From NCBI GenBank assembly GCA_910589315.1, contig CAJUTB010000025.1, forward strand, positions 1-35,272: DNA of 35,272 nt, given 5' to 3'. A program made the translations under genes and the position numbers. Position 1 is the first letter of the stretch, and each line of letters starts with the position of its first letter. Source of the DNA: an uncultured Oscillibacter sp. (GTDB lineage Bacteria > Bacillota > Clostridia > Oscillospirales > Oscillospiraceae). Below are positions 8,241 to 16,313 of the stretch, piece after piece. The notes under the pieces were generated by a model. The model did no database searches. It saw only the letters and a list, made by a program, of their open reading frames with translations, and had not been told where the DNA came from.

Positions 8241-8301
8241 CCCTCTGCACCTCCATTTTTTTGTAACGGAACTGCGCTCCAATCCCTTTGCTTCGAACCC
8301 T

Positions 8302-8331
8302 ATTATATGGGCAGGCGGGGGGGTTTGTCAA
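8302..8331 (-). promoter_or_regulatory. SigA-type promoter of the membrane chemoreceptor gene
   Basis: On the minus strand TTGACA (8331-8326) and TATAAT (8307-8302) with an 18-nt spacer containing a run of seven C. It lies 62 nt before the ATG at 8240. Confidence -1.
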
Positions 8332-8569
8332 CGGTTTCTGCATATTCTGGAGCGGCCAAAAAATAAGGAGCCGAATATGTTGGCGTTTTTCAGATGAATC
8401 CGCGCAATGAACCGGTATTTATCAACAATTGAAATGCGGCAGTCCAATAGATTCTCTGAATTTCAGTTTACCGCGTTGATTGAACATAGATAGACCGCTT
8501 ATTTCACCTTTTTGCCAATTTACGAGAATCAACGGAGCGTCCACATACAGGGACTGACAGCGGAAGCAG
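8332..8569. other. Non-coding stretch between divergent sensory genes
   Basis: An AT-rich intergenic stretch with no credible gene or RNA. It holds the 12-mer ATACAGGGACTG at 8545-8556, shared with the palindrome at 4364-4409. Confidence -1.
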
Positions 8570-8598
8570 TTGACAGTTTAGGAACTTTCGGGTATAAT
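8570..8598 (+). promoter_or_regulatory. Consensus SigA promoter of the FIST/MCP operon
   Basis: TTGACA (8570-8575), 17-nt spacer, TATAAT (8593-8598): a perfect match to consensus. The transcript would start about 8605, some 28 nt before the GTG at 8633, so the operon is expected to be strongly expressed unless repressed. Confidence -1.
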
Positions 8599-8632
8599 TG
8601 AAAAATATGTGATATCATGGGAGGAAAACGGC

Positions 8633-9688
8633 GTGAGACAATTTTTTGGTATGAGTCAGAGCGGAAGTCTGGAGGAAGCAATTCGGGGCCTCAAAGCTCC
8701 ACAGTTTATCATTTTGATGTCCAATGACACCCAGTTTGAAGCGCACGTAAAAGCCTTGGAAAAATATTTTCCGGGCGTTCCCAGCATTGGATGCATCGGC
8801 ATGAGCTATCAGACGAGAGTTGTGGAACACGGCGTAGGCGTGGTGGCCTTTTTGGACGGTGTTACCGCTGTGGCCAATGTTTTGGAAAACGTGTCCACCA
8901 TGCCGGTGAAGTATATCCAGCGGTTGAAGGAGGATATGAGAAAGGTAAGCGGTTCCAGCCAGGACACGGTATGCATTGATCTTTGTACCGGAAATGACGC
9001 CTGTGTGTTGACGACGGTCAACACCGTGCTGAAAGAGCGGGATATCTCTCTAGTGGGCGGAACCGGCGACGGAGGACGGGTTTCCGCCAACGGCCAAGTC
9101 TACCCGGACGCCGTAGCCTATGGGCTGGTGAAAAACCGGAATGGACGCGTCAAAACCTATAAGGAAAATATCTATCATCAATATGGAAATTACCGCTTCA
9201 TTGCCTCCGACACGGACCGGGCCAATTACATATTGGGATCTCTGAACGGGAAACCGGCCAAGCAGGTCTATGAAAGTATTCTTCATGTAACGGATCAGGA
9301 GATTTTAACCCGGACCTTTCAAAATCCCTTTGGGAAAATCAACGGCGACGACACCTGCATTATCTCCATCAAGGAGGTCAATGGAAACGCCCTGGCGTGC
9401 TTCCGGCAGGTAAATGACTCCGACGTGTTGATTCTCCTGGAACTGGGGGATTACGAGGCCATTACCCGGGAAACCATCCAGAAAATCTGCCGGGATTTCC
9501 CCCGCCGTTCGGCCATTTTCTCCATAAACTGCCTGTTCCGGTATAAGCTGTTTTCCGAGCGCAATTATATGCAGCGGTATTTGCAGGAGATGGCTGCGCT
9601 GGGCGCCCACGCGGGACTTGTGGGCTACGGCGAGCATTACAACAACCGGTTTGTGAATCAGTCCATGACCTGTGTGGTATTTGAGTAA
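8633..9688 (+). CDS. FIST-domain sensor protein (FIST_N plus FIST_C)
   Basis: A 351-residue cytoplasmic protein with no signal peptide or membrane helix. The first two thirds fit FIST_N (FPGVPSIGCIGMSYQ, LVGGTGDGGRVSANGQVY, VAYGLVK) and the remainder FIST_C, with LNGKPAKQVYE and the C-terminal HAGLVGYGEHYNNRFVNQSMTCVVFE region. FIST proteins are proposed small-ligand sensors (amino acids have been suggested) linked to signalling and chemotaxis proteins. The GTG start at 8633 is chosen because GGGAGGAAA sits 6 nt upstream; the in-frame GTG at 8609 lacks a ribosome site. It is followed after 14 nt by a soluble methyl-accepting protein gene, so the two probably form one sensory unit. Family assignment is by motif recognition. 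Confidence -1.
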   Translation: MRQFFGMSQSGSLEEAIRGLKAPQFIILMSNDTQFEAHVKALEKYFPGVPSIGCIGMSYQTRVVEHGVGVVAFLDGVTAVANVLENVSTMPVKYIQRLKEDMRKVSGSSQDTVCIDLCTGNDACVLTTVNTVLKERDISLVGGTGDGGRVSANGQVYPDAVAYGLVKNRNGRVKTYKENIYHQYGNYRFIASDTDRANYILGSLNGKPAKQVYESILHVTDQEILTRTFQNPFGKINGDDTCIISIKEVNGNALACFRQVNDSDVLILLELGDYEAITRETIQKICRDFPRRSAIFSINCLFRYKLFSERNYMQRYLQEMAALGAHAGLVGYGEHYNNRFVNQSMTCVVFE

Positions 9689-9702
9689 GGAGGAGAATCG
9701 GT

Positions 9703-10647
9703 ATGTTGTTTACAGGAAAAGAGCGGCAGAAGCCAAAGCAACGCCGGGAGAGGACCGCTCTCACGCCGGTGCTGCACGTGGCGGACAGCCTGAAAGCCTA
9801 TCAGAAAGACTTGGTACAAAAAGAGGTTGCTTCTCTCTGGGAACTGAGTAAAGTGGGGACGTCGTTTTCCGGCGTGATGAATGAGGCGGACAATTTTCAG
9901 GCCAAACTTCAGGAGCTGGGACAATCCTTCGCCAACATCGACACAGCGGCGGAACAATTCGTCCAGGTGCGGAGCGACGTTGCCCAGACGGTGACGGAGG
10001 CCCAGGGCCAGATGGTGGAGCTGGGGAATATCTCCGCGGAGGTGCAGAAGTCCTACGGAACGATGACGGAGACCTTCGCACAGCTGGAAGCGGCGATTCG
10101 CGGGATTCAGCAGTGTATGGGAAAAATTGTGTCCATTGCGGACCAGACCAACATTCTTGCCATCAACGCCTCCATTGAGGCGGCCCGGGCCGGAGACGAG
10201 GGCCGGGGATTTGCGGTGGTGGCCGCGCAGGTGAAGGAACTTGCGAAAGAAATCAAGGTTCTGGCAGGCGAGGTGGATACCGGCGTCTGTGAGGTGGAGG
10301 CCCGGGCCGGAGAATTGAGCGGCAGCATCCAGCTTTCTCAGGATACGCTGGGCCTGGGTGTGAATATCGTGGGCCGGGCGGACGAGAGCTTCCAAAAGAT
10401 CACGGCGGCGGCCGAGGGCGCCGTTTCCGTGCAGTCGGAAATTTCCGGCGTCATTCAGGCGGCGCAAATGGAGCTGGAGGTTATCCGTCAGTTTTTTGAT
10501 AAGATCAAAAACCAGTATCAGGAGGTTGTGACCCATATCAACAGCGCGAGCCGTCTGGGCACAACGAAAAGTGCGATGTTTGAGGACATGGACAATATGA
10601 TTTCCCAGATTCCCCCGCTGGTTAAGGACGCGGAGAGCGGCGAATAA
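9703..10647 (+). CDS. Soluble methyl-accepting chemotaxis-type signalling protein
   Basis: A 314-residue all-helical protein with no membrane segment, HAMP or recognisable sensor domain. The conserved signalling tip is present around residues 140-185: IADQTNILAINASIEAARAG, GRGFAVVAAQVKELAKEI. This is the CheA/CheW-binding hairpin. The N-terminus is basic (KERQKPKQRRERT), followed by a helical region of about 110 residues that may be the input or dimer-forming part. TAAGGAGG lies 9 nt before the ATG, and the gene follows the FIST gene closely. Because it has no sensor of its own, the FIST protein is the obvious input partner; this is inference from gene order. It is shorter than most MCPs and may act outside a classic receptor array. 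Confidence -1.
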   Translation: MLFTGKERQKPKQRRERTALTPVLHVADSLKAYQKDLVQKEVASLWELSKVGTSFSGVMNEADNFQAKLQELGQSFANIDTAAEQFVQVRSDVAQTVTEAQGQMVELGNISAEVQKSYGTMTETFAQLEAAIRGIQQCMGKIVSIADQTNILAINASIEAARAGDEGRGFAVVAAQVKELAKEIKVLAGEVDTGVCEVEARAGELSGSIQLSQDTLGLGVNIVGRADESFQKITAAAEGAVSVQSEISGVIQAAQMELEVIRQFFDKIKNQYQEVVTHINSASRLGTTKSAMFEDMDNMISQIPPLVKDAESGE

Positions 10648-10650
10648 AAT

Positions 10651-10685
10651 AAAACGGCCTGTCTTGAAAAAGGCAGGCCGTTTTT
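10651..10685. terminator. Bidirectional intrinsic terminator
   Basis: AAAACGGCCTG (10651-10661) pairs with CAGGCCGTTTT, extended by a short inner stem, and is followed by a T-run on the plus strand. The A-run on the left gives a T-run on the minus strand, so it also serves the convergent amylosucrase operon. Confidence -1.
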
Positions 10686-10688
10686 GTT

Positions 10689-12551
10689 TTATGTATGAAG
10701 TTGAGGGGCATCGTCCCGCAGCAGCCATGCAAAACTGTCCGGGTACATCTCAATACGGCGAAGCCCGTCGTAATGCGTACCGTACATCAAGTCCGTGTAA
10801 CCGCCGTCCCGGTTCACACCAGCCTGAACAAATTCCCGGCTGAAGTTGAAAAGGCAGATCAATTCCCGTCCATCCTTCCGGCGGCAGAGGGCCAGAACAT
10901 GGGGGCTTCCGCTGTCCTCAACCCACAAATCGGCTCCGGCGTCGAAGCAGGGTTCGGCGGCCCGCAGCTCGGTCAGGCGGCGCAGGCCCTGGAACTGTTT
11001 TCCCTGCCGGGTTTCCGGGTCCGTCCGCAGACTGGCAAGCTCCCAGGGAAGATTTCCCCGGTGAATATACCGGCTGTCGTCCCGCTTGTCCGGGTCGTCG
11101 TGGTAGGACCAGTCGTTGAACTGCCCGATTTCGTCTCCGCTGTAAATAACTGGAATACCGCTTTGTGAGAGCATCCAGGCGTGAAGCGTCAAATCCCGTG
11201 CGACGGCCTGTTCCAGCTTGGCGGCGTCCTGTTCGTATTCCGCCGCTTCCACACCGCAGAGGGAAGCTGTGGTTCCGCAAAGGCGGGCGTCGCCCAGGCG
11301 GGGATCATCGTTATAGAGCTCGCCGCGGCTGTCGCTGCCGGGCCATTTGCCGGTAAACCAGTCGTTGAGATATTTTTTGTGCGCCACTTCGTTCAAACCG
11401 AAATTCTGCGCCAGCCAGGGATAGTCCAGGCCCCAGCCAATGTCGTCGTGACAGCGGAGGTAATTGAGGAACAGAAAATCTTTCGGCAGGCCGCTGATAA
11501 TCTCCATCTGCCGTTTCAGCAAAGAGGCGTCTCCGGTGGCGACGGTGTGCCAGGTGGAGGCCATGGTGGTAACGTTGTAGAGCATATGGCACTCGGGCTT
11601 TTCCGGCGTGCCGAAATAAGGCGCGACCTTGGACGGCTCCATAACCACCTCGCCCAGCAGGAGCACGCTGGGGCAGACGATTTCGCAGACAATGCGCAGC
11701 ATCCGGGCGAGGGTGTGGACTTGCGGGAGGTTGCGGCAGTCGGTGCCGGGCTGTTTCCAGATGTAGGGGATTGCGTCCAGACGGATGACATCCATACCAC
11801 GGTTGGCGAGGTAGAGGAGGTTTTCCGTCATGTCGTTAAAGACGACGGGATTGGCGTAATTCAAATCCCATTGATAGGGATAGAAGTTGGTCATGACGAT
11901 CTGACCGCCGTCGAGCTGGGTAAAGCTGCCGGGCGCAGTGGTGGGGAATACCTGGGGAACGGTCTTTTCAAATTCCCTGGGAATGTCCCAGCTGTCGTAG
12001 AAGAAATACCGTTCCCGGTAACCCGGTTCCCCGGCGCGGGCGCGTTTGGCCCATTCGTGCTCTTCGCTGGTGTGATTCATCACAAAGTCCAGACACAGGC
12101 AGATTCCCGCCTTGCGGCAGGCGTCCGCCAAAGATTCCAGGTCCTCCATGCTGCCCAGCTCCGGCTGGACGGTGCGGAAGTCGCTGACGGCGTAGCCGCC
12201 GTCGCTGCGGCCTTTGGGGCTTTCCAGCAGGGGCATGAGGTGCAGGTAGTTCACGCCGCACTCTTTGATGTACTTGAGCTTTTGCTTCACGCCGTTGAGG
12301 TCCCCTGCAAACGCATTGACATACAGCATCATGCCCAGCAGGTCCCGGCGGCGGTACCAGTTGGGGTCGGCCTCCCGCTTTTTGTCCTGGTTCCGGAGGT
12401 CGGTTTTCCGCTCCTCCCAGCAGCGTTGCAGCATTTTGGTAAAATAGTCAAACGCTGCCTCGTCGTTGTGGTACAGCTCCATATAGAGCCATTTCAATTC
12501 ATCGTAATGTTTGGCAAACCGGCGGGTAAATTCCGAAGCCGCATATTTCAT
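10689..12551 (-). CDS. Amylosucrase-type glycoside hydrolase, GH13 subfamily 4
   Basis: A 620-residue enzyme matching Neisseria amylosucrase (636 aa) along its length. Family enzymes split sucrose and use the glucosyl unit to build an alpha-1,4 glucan, releasing fructose. The helical N-domain (1-80) precedes the barrel. Conserved blocks are YLHLMPLLESPKGRSDGGYA, DFVMNHTSEEHEWA and WDLNYANP, with nucleophile D259 in GMDVIRLDA, acid/base E301 in LLLGEVVMEP and H368-D369-D370 in LRCHDDIGW. The start at 12551 overlaps the stop of the upstream kinase gene as ATGA, and GGAGGTG lies upstream. No signal peptide is seen, so it is cytoplasmic. Sucrose hydrolase or phosphorylase activity cannot be excluded, but the fit to amylosucrase is close. 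Confidence -1.
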   Translation of the reverse strand: MKYAASEFTRRFAKHYDELKWLYMELYHNDEAAFDYFTKMLQRCWEERKTDLRNQDKKREADPNWYRRRDLLGMMLYVNAFAGDLNGVKQKLKYIKECGVNYLHLMPLLESPKGRSDGGYAVSDFRTVQPELGSMEDLESLADACRKAGICLCLDFVMNHTSEEHEWAKRARAGEPGYRERYFFYDSWDIPREFEKTVPQVFPTTAPGSFTQLDGGQIVMTNFYPYQWDLNYANPVVFNDMTENLLYLANRGMDVIRLDAIPYIWKQPGTDCRNLPQVHTLARMLRIVCEIVCPSVLLLGEVVMEPSKVAPYFGTPEKPECHMLYNVTTMASTWHTVATGDASLLKRQMEIISGLPKDFLFLNYLRCHDDIGWGLDYPWLAQNFGLNEVAHKKYLNDWFTGKWPGSDSRGELYNDDPRLGDARLCGTTASLCGVEAAEYEQDAAKLEQAVARDLTLHAWMLSQSGIPVIYSGDEIGQFNDWSYHDDPDKRDDSRYIHRGNLPWELASLRTDPETRQGKQFQGLRRLTELRAAEPCFDAGADLWVEDSGSPHVLALCRRKDGRELICLFNFSREFVQAGVNRDGGYTDLMYGTHYDGLRRIEMYPDSFAWLLRDDAPQLHT

Positions 12552-13507
12552 GGCAGTTTTGCACCTCCCTGCCCATCGAACAGTTCCGCCAGCGCCGGCA
12601 TAGCGGGAATGGCTCCGCTGCGGGAGCAGGTAAACGCCGCGGCCCGGTTTGCAAAAGCCAGAATGTCTTTCAGTTCCGCACGCTCCAAGCCTTCCAGGGG
12701 TTTGCCGTCCCGCTTGCACAGACGGCTCAGAACAGCCCCGAAAAAGGTGTCGCCCGCGCCGTTGGTGTCGGCGACCTTGACCGGAATTCCAGGCTGTTTC
12801 CAGGTTTGTCCCTGCCAGCGGCAGAACACGCCGTCGCCGCCCAGCGTCACCAGAATCAGCTTCACACCCTGTTCTTCCAGGAGACGGGTTCCTTCCTCCA
12901 AACCGGAAACACCGGTAATCAGGGGTAGTTCTTCTTCAGCCAGCTTGATCACGTCCACCAGGGGGAGCGGAATCCGCATCCATTCCACGGCGTCCGCCTC
13001 GCTGGCCCAAAGCGCGGGGCGGTAATTGGGGTCGTAGCTGACGAGGACGCCCGCCTGATGGGCGCAGCGGGCGGCGTGAATGGTCGCATTGCGGGCCAGC
13101 CCAGGGGTAAGGCTCACGGAACCGAAGTGCAGAATTTTGCTTTGCCGGATGGCCGCCTCGTCGACTTCATCCGGGGTCAATTCGCTGTCCGCGCCCCGGA
13201 CGAAGCGGAAGTCCCGTTCACCCGCGGCGTCCACGGAAACGATGGCCATGGTGGTTGGATGAGGATCGGTCAGCAGGCCGGAGCAGTCCACATGGTCCTT
13301 TTCCAGCACATTCCGGAGGTAGGAGCCAAAACCGTCGTTCCCGACTTTGCCGGTGAAGGCGGTTTTTGCACCCAGGCGGGAGGCCGCTACCGCCACATTG
13401 GCGGGCGCGCCGCCGGGGTTTGACGCAAACAAGGGGACTTCCGCCTCGTTAAATCCGGTTTGCGTCAAATCAATCAAAATTTCGCCAATCGCTGTAATAT
13501 CCGTCAT
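12548..13507 (-). CDS. PfkB-family carbohydrate kinase, probable fructokinase
   Basis: A 319-residue ribokinase-fold kinase. The N-terminal PfkB motif is NPGGAPANVAVAASRLG (about residues 30-45), and the C-terminal signature with the catalytic aspartate is DTNGAGDTFFGAVLSRL. The start IGEILIDLTQ is typical of bacterial fructokinases (ScrK-like). Its coupling by a 4-nt overlap to an amylosucrase gene supports fructose as the substrate, because amylosucrase releases fructose; this is inference. TCAGGAGG precedes the ATG at 13507, and a promoter lies at 13559-13587. It is the first gene of a two-gene sucrose operon with no transporter nearby. Confidence -1.
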   Translation of the reverse strand: MTDITAIGEILIDLTQTGFNEAEVPLFASNPGGAPANVAVAASRLGAKTAFTGKVGNDGFGSYLRNVLEKDHVDCSGLLTDPHPTTMAIVSVDAAGERDFRFVRGADSELTPDEVDEAAIRQSKILHFGSVSLTPGLARNATIHAARCAHQAGVLVSYDPNYRPALWASEADAVEWMRIPLPLVDVIKLAEEELPLITGVSGLEEGTRLLEEQGVKLILVTLGGDGVFCRWQGQTWKQPGIPVKVADTNGAGDTFFGAVLSRLCKRDGKPLEGLERAELKDILAFANRAAAFTCSRSGAIPAMPALAELFDGQGGAKLP

Positions 13508-13558
13508 GATGGCCTCCTGATTCAAAAGTATCTTGGCGATGGAACGCCTTGCGTTCAT

Positions 13559-13587
13559 ATCCTATCAGACTCGGATGCATTTGTCCA
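13559..13587 (-). promoter_or_regulatory. Promoter of the fructokinase-amylosucrase operon
   Basis: On the minus strand TGGACA (13587-13582), 17-nt spacer, TAGGAT (13564-13559). A small perfect inverted repeat, GAACGC-CTT-GCGTTC (13542-13556), lies at or just after the expected start site and could be a regulator site or leader hairpin. Confidence -1.
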
Positions 13588-13627
13588 GACCAGGAGAGGC
13601 CATGTTTACAGGTTTTTTACGGAGATT

Positions 13628-14422
13628 TCAAAAAACGTTTTCCGATTCGGGAAGCGCATAGAGGTACAAGGCGTCCGGTTCGCCGTTTACATCGTAGAGG
13701 AAGAATCCCAGGAGGCGTTTTTCCGGCAGAAAAAAACTCCGGCAGTGTCCGGAAGGGCTGCACGCCTCCGGGGGGCAAAGGGTTTTCCGGTCGATCCGAT
13801 GCTCGCTGAAAAAGTTTTGAATATCCGAACTTTCAGACAAAACACGGGGGTCATTATACGCAACCGCGTCAAAAATCATCCGCGTCAAAAATTCTTCCAG
13901 GCTGGGGAACTCCATCTCCCAGGCGTAGGTGTAAAGCTCGTCTGGAATATAGACGGGAATGGTGTCCTTTTCAAAGTCCTCTACCCGAATGCCTGCAATC
14001 CAGCAGCCCTGGTTTTCATGCCAGATGATCAAATGGTCTTTTACAAAACGGCCCCATTCCGATTCGGGATGCTGAAACAGCTCCGCCAGCGGGTTTATGG
14101 TTTCGTCCCAATCTGTCCCGTTGAACCACCGGTCAACGCCCCATTCCGGGTCGTCGGGGTCATAATCCTCGTCCCGTTCTTCCCGGTAGTGGTCGTAAAT
14201 CAGTTGCAGATTCGAGGGGGCAATCAGCTGGTTTTGCACGGAATTCAGGGAGCATTTTCCATAGCCGCGCAGGAAGTTCCGGTAAGCGGCGGGAAGCCGG
14301 ATGCCGAGTTCCCCTTCGGCGGCAGAAAGCTCCTCCTCGGAAAAGCCCGCGACACAGCCGCCATAAACCGGCTCCAAAAACGCCAGCAGTTCCCCGGGAG
14401 ACAGATGATATTGAATTTCCAT
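13628..14422 (-). CDS. SMI1/KNR4 (SUKH)-like domain protein
   Basis: A 264-residue soluble acidic protein. Residues about 20-50 (SEEELSAAEGELGIRLPAAYRNFLRGYGKC) match the start of the SMI1/KNR4 or SUKH fold, in which a loop follows the LP.ayr.fl motif. The middle (WFNGTDWDETINPLAELFQH, HLIIWHENQGCWIAGI) fits the remainder of the domain. Many bacterial SUKH proteins are immunity factors against polymorphic toxins, but no toxin or secretion gene is nearby, so it may be a stand-alone or orphan member. The start at 14422 is set by AAAAGGAGG upstream, and a good promoter lies at 14457-14485. It is transcribed divergently from the PadR gene. Confidence -1.
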   Translation of the reverse strand: MEIQYHLSPGELLAFLEPVYGGCVAGFSEEELSAAEGELGIRLPAAYRNFLRGYGKCSLNSVQNQLIAPSNLQLIYDHYREERDEDYDPDDPEWGVDRWFNGTDWDETINPLAELFQHPESEWGRFVKDHLIIWHENQGCWIAGIRVEDFEKDTIPVYIPDELYTYAWEMEFPSLEEFLTRMIFDAVAYNDPRVLSESSDIQNFFSEHRIDRKTLCPPEACSPSGHCRSFFLPEKRLLGFFLYDVNGEPDALYLYALPESENVF

Positions 14423-14456
14423 ATGTAAGAACCTCCTTTTTTGTTCGCTCACCGGC

Positions 14457-14485
14457 AATATACCACAAAGCCGCACGTTTGTCCA
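14457..14485 (-). promoter_or_regulatory. Promoter of the SMI1/KNR4-like gene
   Basis: On the minus strand TGGACA (14485-14480), 17-nt spacer, TATATT (14462-14457). It lies next to, but does not overlap, the PadR operator that begins at 14511. Confidence -1.
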
Positions 14486-14505
14486 GCCGCCGCGGAAGAA
14501 AACGC

Positions 14506-14563
14506 TTGACAATATCGAATATCGATGTTACACTGCAAATAAAGAACATCGATATTCGATATT
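14506..14563 (+). promoter_or_regulatory. Promoter and inverted-repeat operator of the padR-DUF2812 operon
   Basis: TTGACA (14506-14511), 17-nt spacer and TACACT (14529-14534, extended by an upstream TG) form the promoter. A perfect 19-bp inverted repeat (14511-14529 and 14545-14563, core ATATCGAATATCGAT) with a 15-nt gap spans the spacer and the start site. Each arm is itself nearly palindromic, so two dimers could bind. PadR proteins often repress their own genes from such ATATCGAT-like sites, so autorepression is likely. Confidence -1.
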
Positions 14564-14582
14564 AGAGGGAGGAGGGCTGTCT

Positions 14583-14903
14583 GTGGCGAGAGAAAAATTC
14601 CAGTCCCTGACGGAGCAGATGTTTTATATCCTCCTGTGCCTACGGAACGAGTCCTGCGGCGCAGACATCGCCGCGCAGATCAGCGCCATGACCCATAACC
14701 GGGTGACGGTGGGCCCCGGAACGCTGTACAATGTGCTGGACAGCTTTTTGCAGGCGGAGATGATTGAAGAGACGAAGGTCGAGGGACGGAAGCGGAGTTA
14801 TTTGATCACCAGAAAAGGCCGGATGATGCTGAAGGAGGAATACCGCCGTTTGATGACGCTGACGGCGGACTATCGGGCCTGCATCGGAGAGGAGGAGCTA
14901 TGA
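14583..14903 (+). CDS. PadR-family transcriptional regulator
   Basis: A 106-residue winged-helix protein. The layout SLTEQMFYILLCLRNESCGADIAAQI, VGPGTLYNVLDSFLQAEMIEE and GRKRSYLITRKGRMML is that of small PadR repressors (recognition helix after GPGTLY, then the wing and the start of the dimer helix). It begins with GTG at 14583 after a strong GGGAGGAGG. It overlaps the DUF2812 gene by ATGA, a pairing often seen in Firmicutes, where the regulator controls an exported or membrane response to drugs or envelope stress. The large inverted repeat just upstream is the expected binding site. Confidence -1.
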   Translation: MAREKFQSLTEQMFYILLCLRNESCGADIAAQISAMTHNRVTVGPGTLYNVLDSFLQAEMIEETKVEGRKRSYLITRKGRMMLKEEYRRLMTLTADYRACIGEEEL

Positions 14904-16264
14904 AAATGACAAAATACCGCATGGAAGACCGGCAGCTTTATGACTTCAAGGGCGTGGAAAAACACCTTGCAGACATGGCCGCCAAGGGCTGGCGGCTGGA
15001 ACGTGCGGGGCGTCACATCTGGAAGTACCGCCGGGCGGAACCGGCAAAGGTTCGATATGCCGTGACGTACAGCCTGGATGCCTCGGAATTCAATCCCGCT
15101 CCCACAAAGGGCCAGGAGTCGCTGGAAGACCTCTGCGCGGCCGCAGGCTGGCAGAAGGTCAGCGACTGGAATCAGATGCAGATTTTCTCCACGGAGGCGG
15201 AGAATCCGATTCCTCTGGAAACGGACGAAGCCCTTCGGGTGCAGGTTATTGATCAGGTGATGTGGAAAAGCTACCTGCCCTTGACCAGTCTTATAATTGT
15301 AATTGGGATTATCATGTGTCTCGGGCCGGTCATCGATCTAATTTGGCATCCGGTTAAGTATTTTGAAAGCTGGACAAATTCGGTGATACTGGCATCCTGG
15401 TTTTTGATTCTGTTCTTCTGCGCCGGCAATGTGCTGCTTTACTGCCTCTGGCACCGCAAGTCCCTCAAATCGACGGCCCATGGCGGGCCGTGCGCGGAGG
15501 TGGGGCCGTACCGGAAATTAAATACTCTGTTTTTGGTCCTGATGTATGCCCTTTTGCTGTATCTGGTTCTGAAACTGCTGGAGCAGGGCGAAACCGGTGT
15601 TATACTGTACGTGCTGGTTTACGCGGCTTTCTATGTGCTGGTTCTTTTTCTTCTGGACCGCGTGCGGCGGCTTTTGCAGAGGATGCAGTTTTCCAGAAAA
15701 ACAAACATTGTCGTTTCTGTTATTGCCGCCGTCGTCTTGTTTGGAGCGGTCAACTTTGGAACGAGTTTCGGTCTGATCTCCCACCTAGGAGGCGTCCGAG
15801 AGGCAGAGGCGGAGGAAATCCCCCTTCCCCTGACGCTGGAAGAACTGAACGGAGTTTCCTACGAGGAGGTTGAGCAGGGCAGTTTTCCGTTAGGAAACGG
15901 TTCTTTTCTTCTGACCCGGAATTTTTACTATGAGGAAGGGACCCGGATGACGCCGGACGGCAGACGCCTTGAGGAATATCTTCAGTATGAGATCCTGGAT
16001 ATAAAAACGGGATGGCTGTATCAAAAAGAGCTGGAGGATCGTCAGGAACCCAAGCAATATCATTCCGGGGCGATGGCGATTTGGACGCCGGTGGACGCCG
16101 CGCCCTGGGGCGCGGAGCAGGTCTATCATTTTCACTTGGACGGTCAGGCAACCACGTCCTATTTACTTTGCTGGCCGGGCCGCTTGGTAGACCTGGATTT
16201 GGGCACTCAGCCCACAGCGGAGCAGATGGCCGCCGCCGGACGGGAGCTCGCTCCAGCCCAATGA
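14900..16264 (+). CDS. DUF2812 domain membrane protein
   Basis: A 454-residue protein. Residues 1-115 match DUF2812 (FKGVEKHLADMAAKGWRLERAGRHIWKYRRAEP, LEDLCAAAGWQKVSDWNQMQIFST). There follow about five membrane helices: LTSLIIVIGIIMCLGPVIDL, SVILASWFLILFFCAGNVLL, LNTLFLVLMYALLLYLVLKL, ILYVLVYAAFYVLVLFLL and IVVSVIAAVVLFGAVNFG. A C-terminal soluble domain of about 170 residues comes last. The start codon overlaps the padR stop as ATGA, so both are made together. The function of DUF2812 is unknown; its regular link with PadR regulators suggests a role in sensing or responding to envelope-active compounds. The C-terminal domain is not one I recognise. Confidence -1.
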   Translation: MKMTKYRMEDRQLYDFKGVEKHLADMAAKGWRLERAGRHIWKYRRAEPAKVRYAVTYSLDASEFNPAPTKGQESLEDLCAAAGWQKVSDWNQMQIFSTEAENPIPLETDEALRVQVIDQVMWKSYLPLTSLIIVIGIIMCLGPVIDLIWHPVKYFESWTNSVILASWFLILFFCAGNVLLYCLWHRKSLKSTAHGGPCAEVGPYRKLNTLFLVLMYALLLYLVLKLLEQGETGVILYVLVYAAFYVLVLFLLDRVRRLLQRMQFSRKTNIVVSVIAAVVLFGAVNFGTSFGLISHLGGVREAEAEEIPLPLTLEELNGVSYEEVEQGSFPLGNGSFLLTRNFYYEEGTRMTPDGRRLEEYLQYEILDIKTGWLYQKELEDRQEPKQYHSGAMAIWTPVDAAPWGAEQVYHFHLDGQATTSYLLCWPGRLVDLDLGTQPTAEQMAAAGRELAPAQ

Positions 16265-16276
16265 GGAAAAACGCGG

Positions 16277-16305
16277 CCCGGGAGAGGGGGGAATCCTCTC
16301 CCGGG
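16277..16305. terminator. Terminator-like hairpin
   Basis: An 11-bp perfect stem (CCCGGGAGAGG, 16277-16287, with 16295-16305) lies between the convergent DUF2812 and spo0A genes. It is followed only by TTCTGTGCT, so the T-run is weak. Confidence -1.
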
Positions 16306-16313
16306 TTCTGTGC

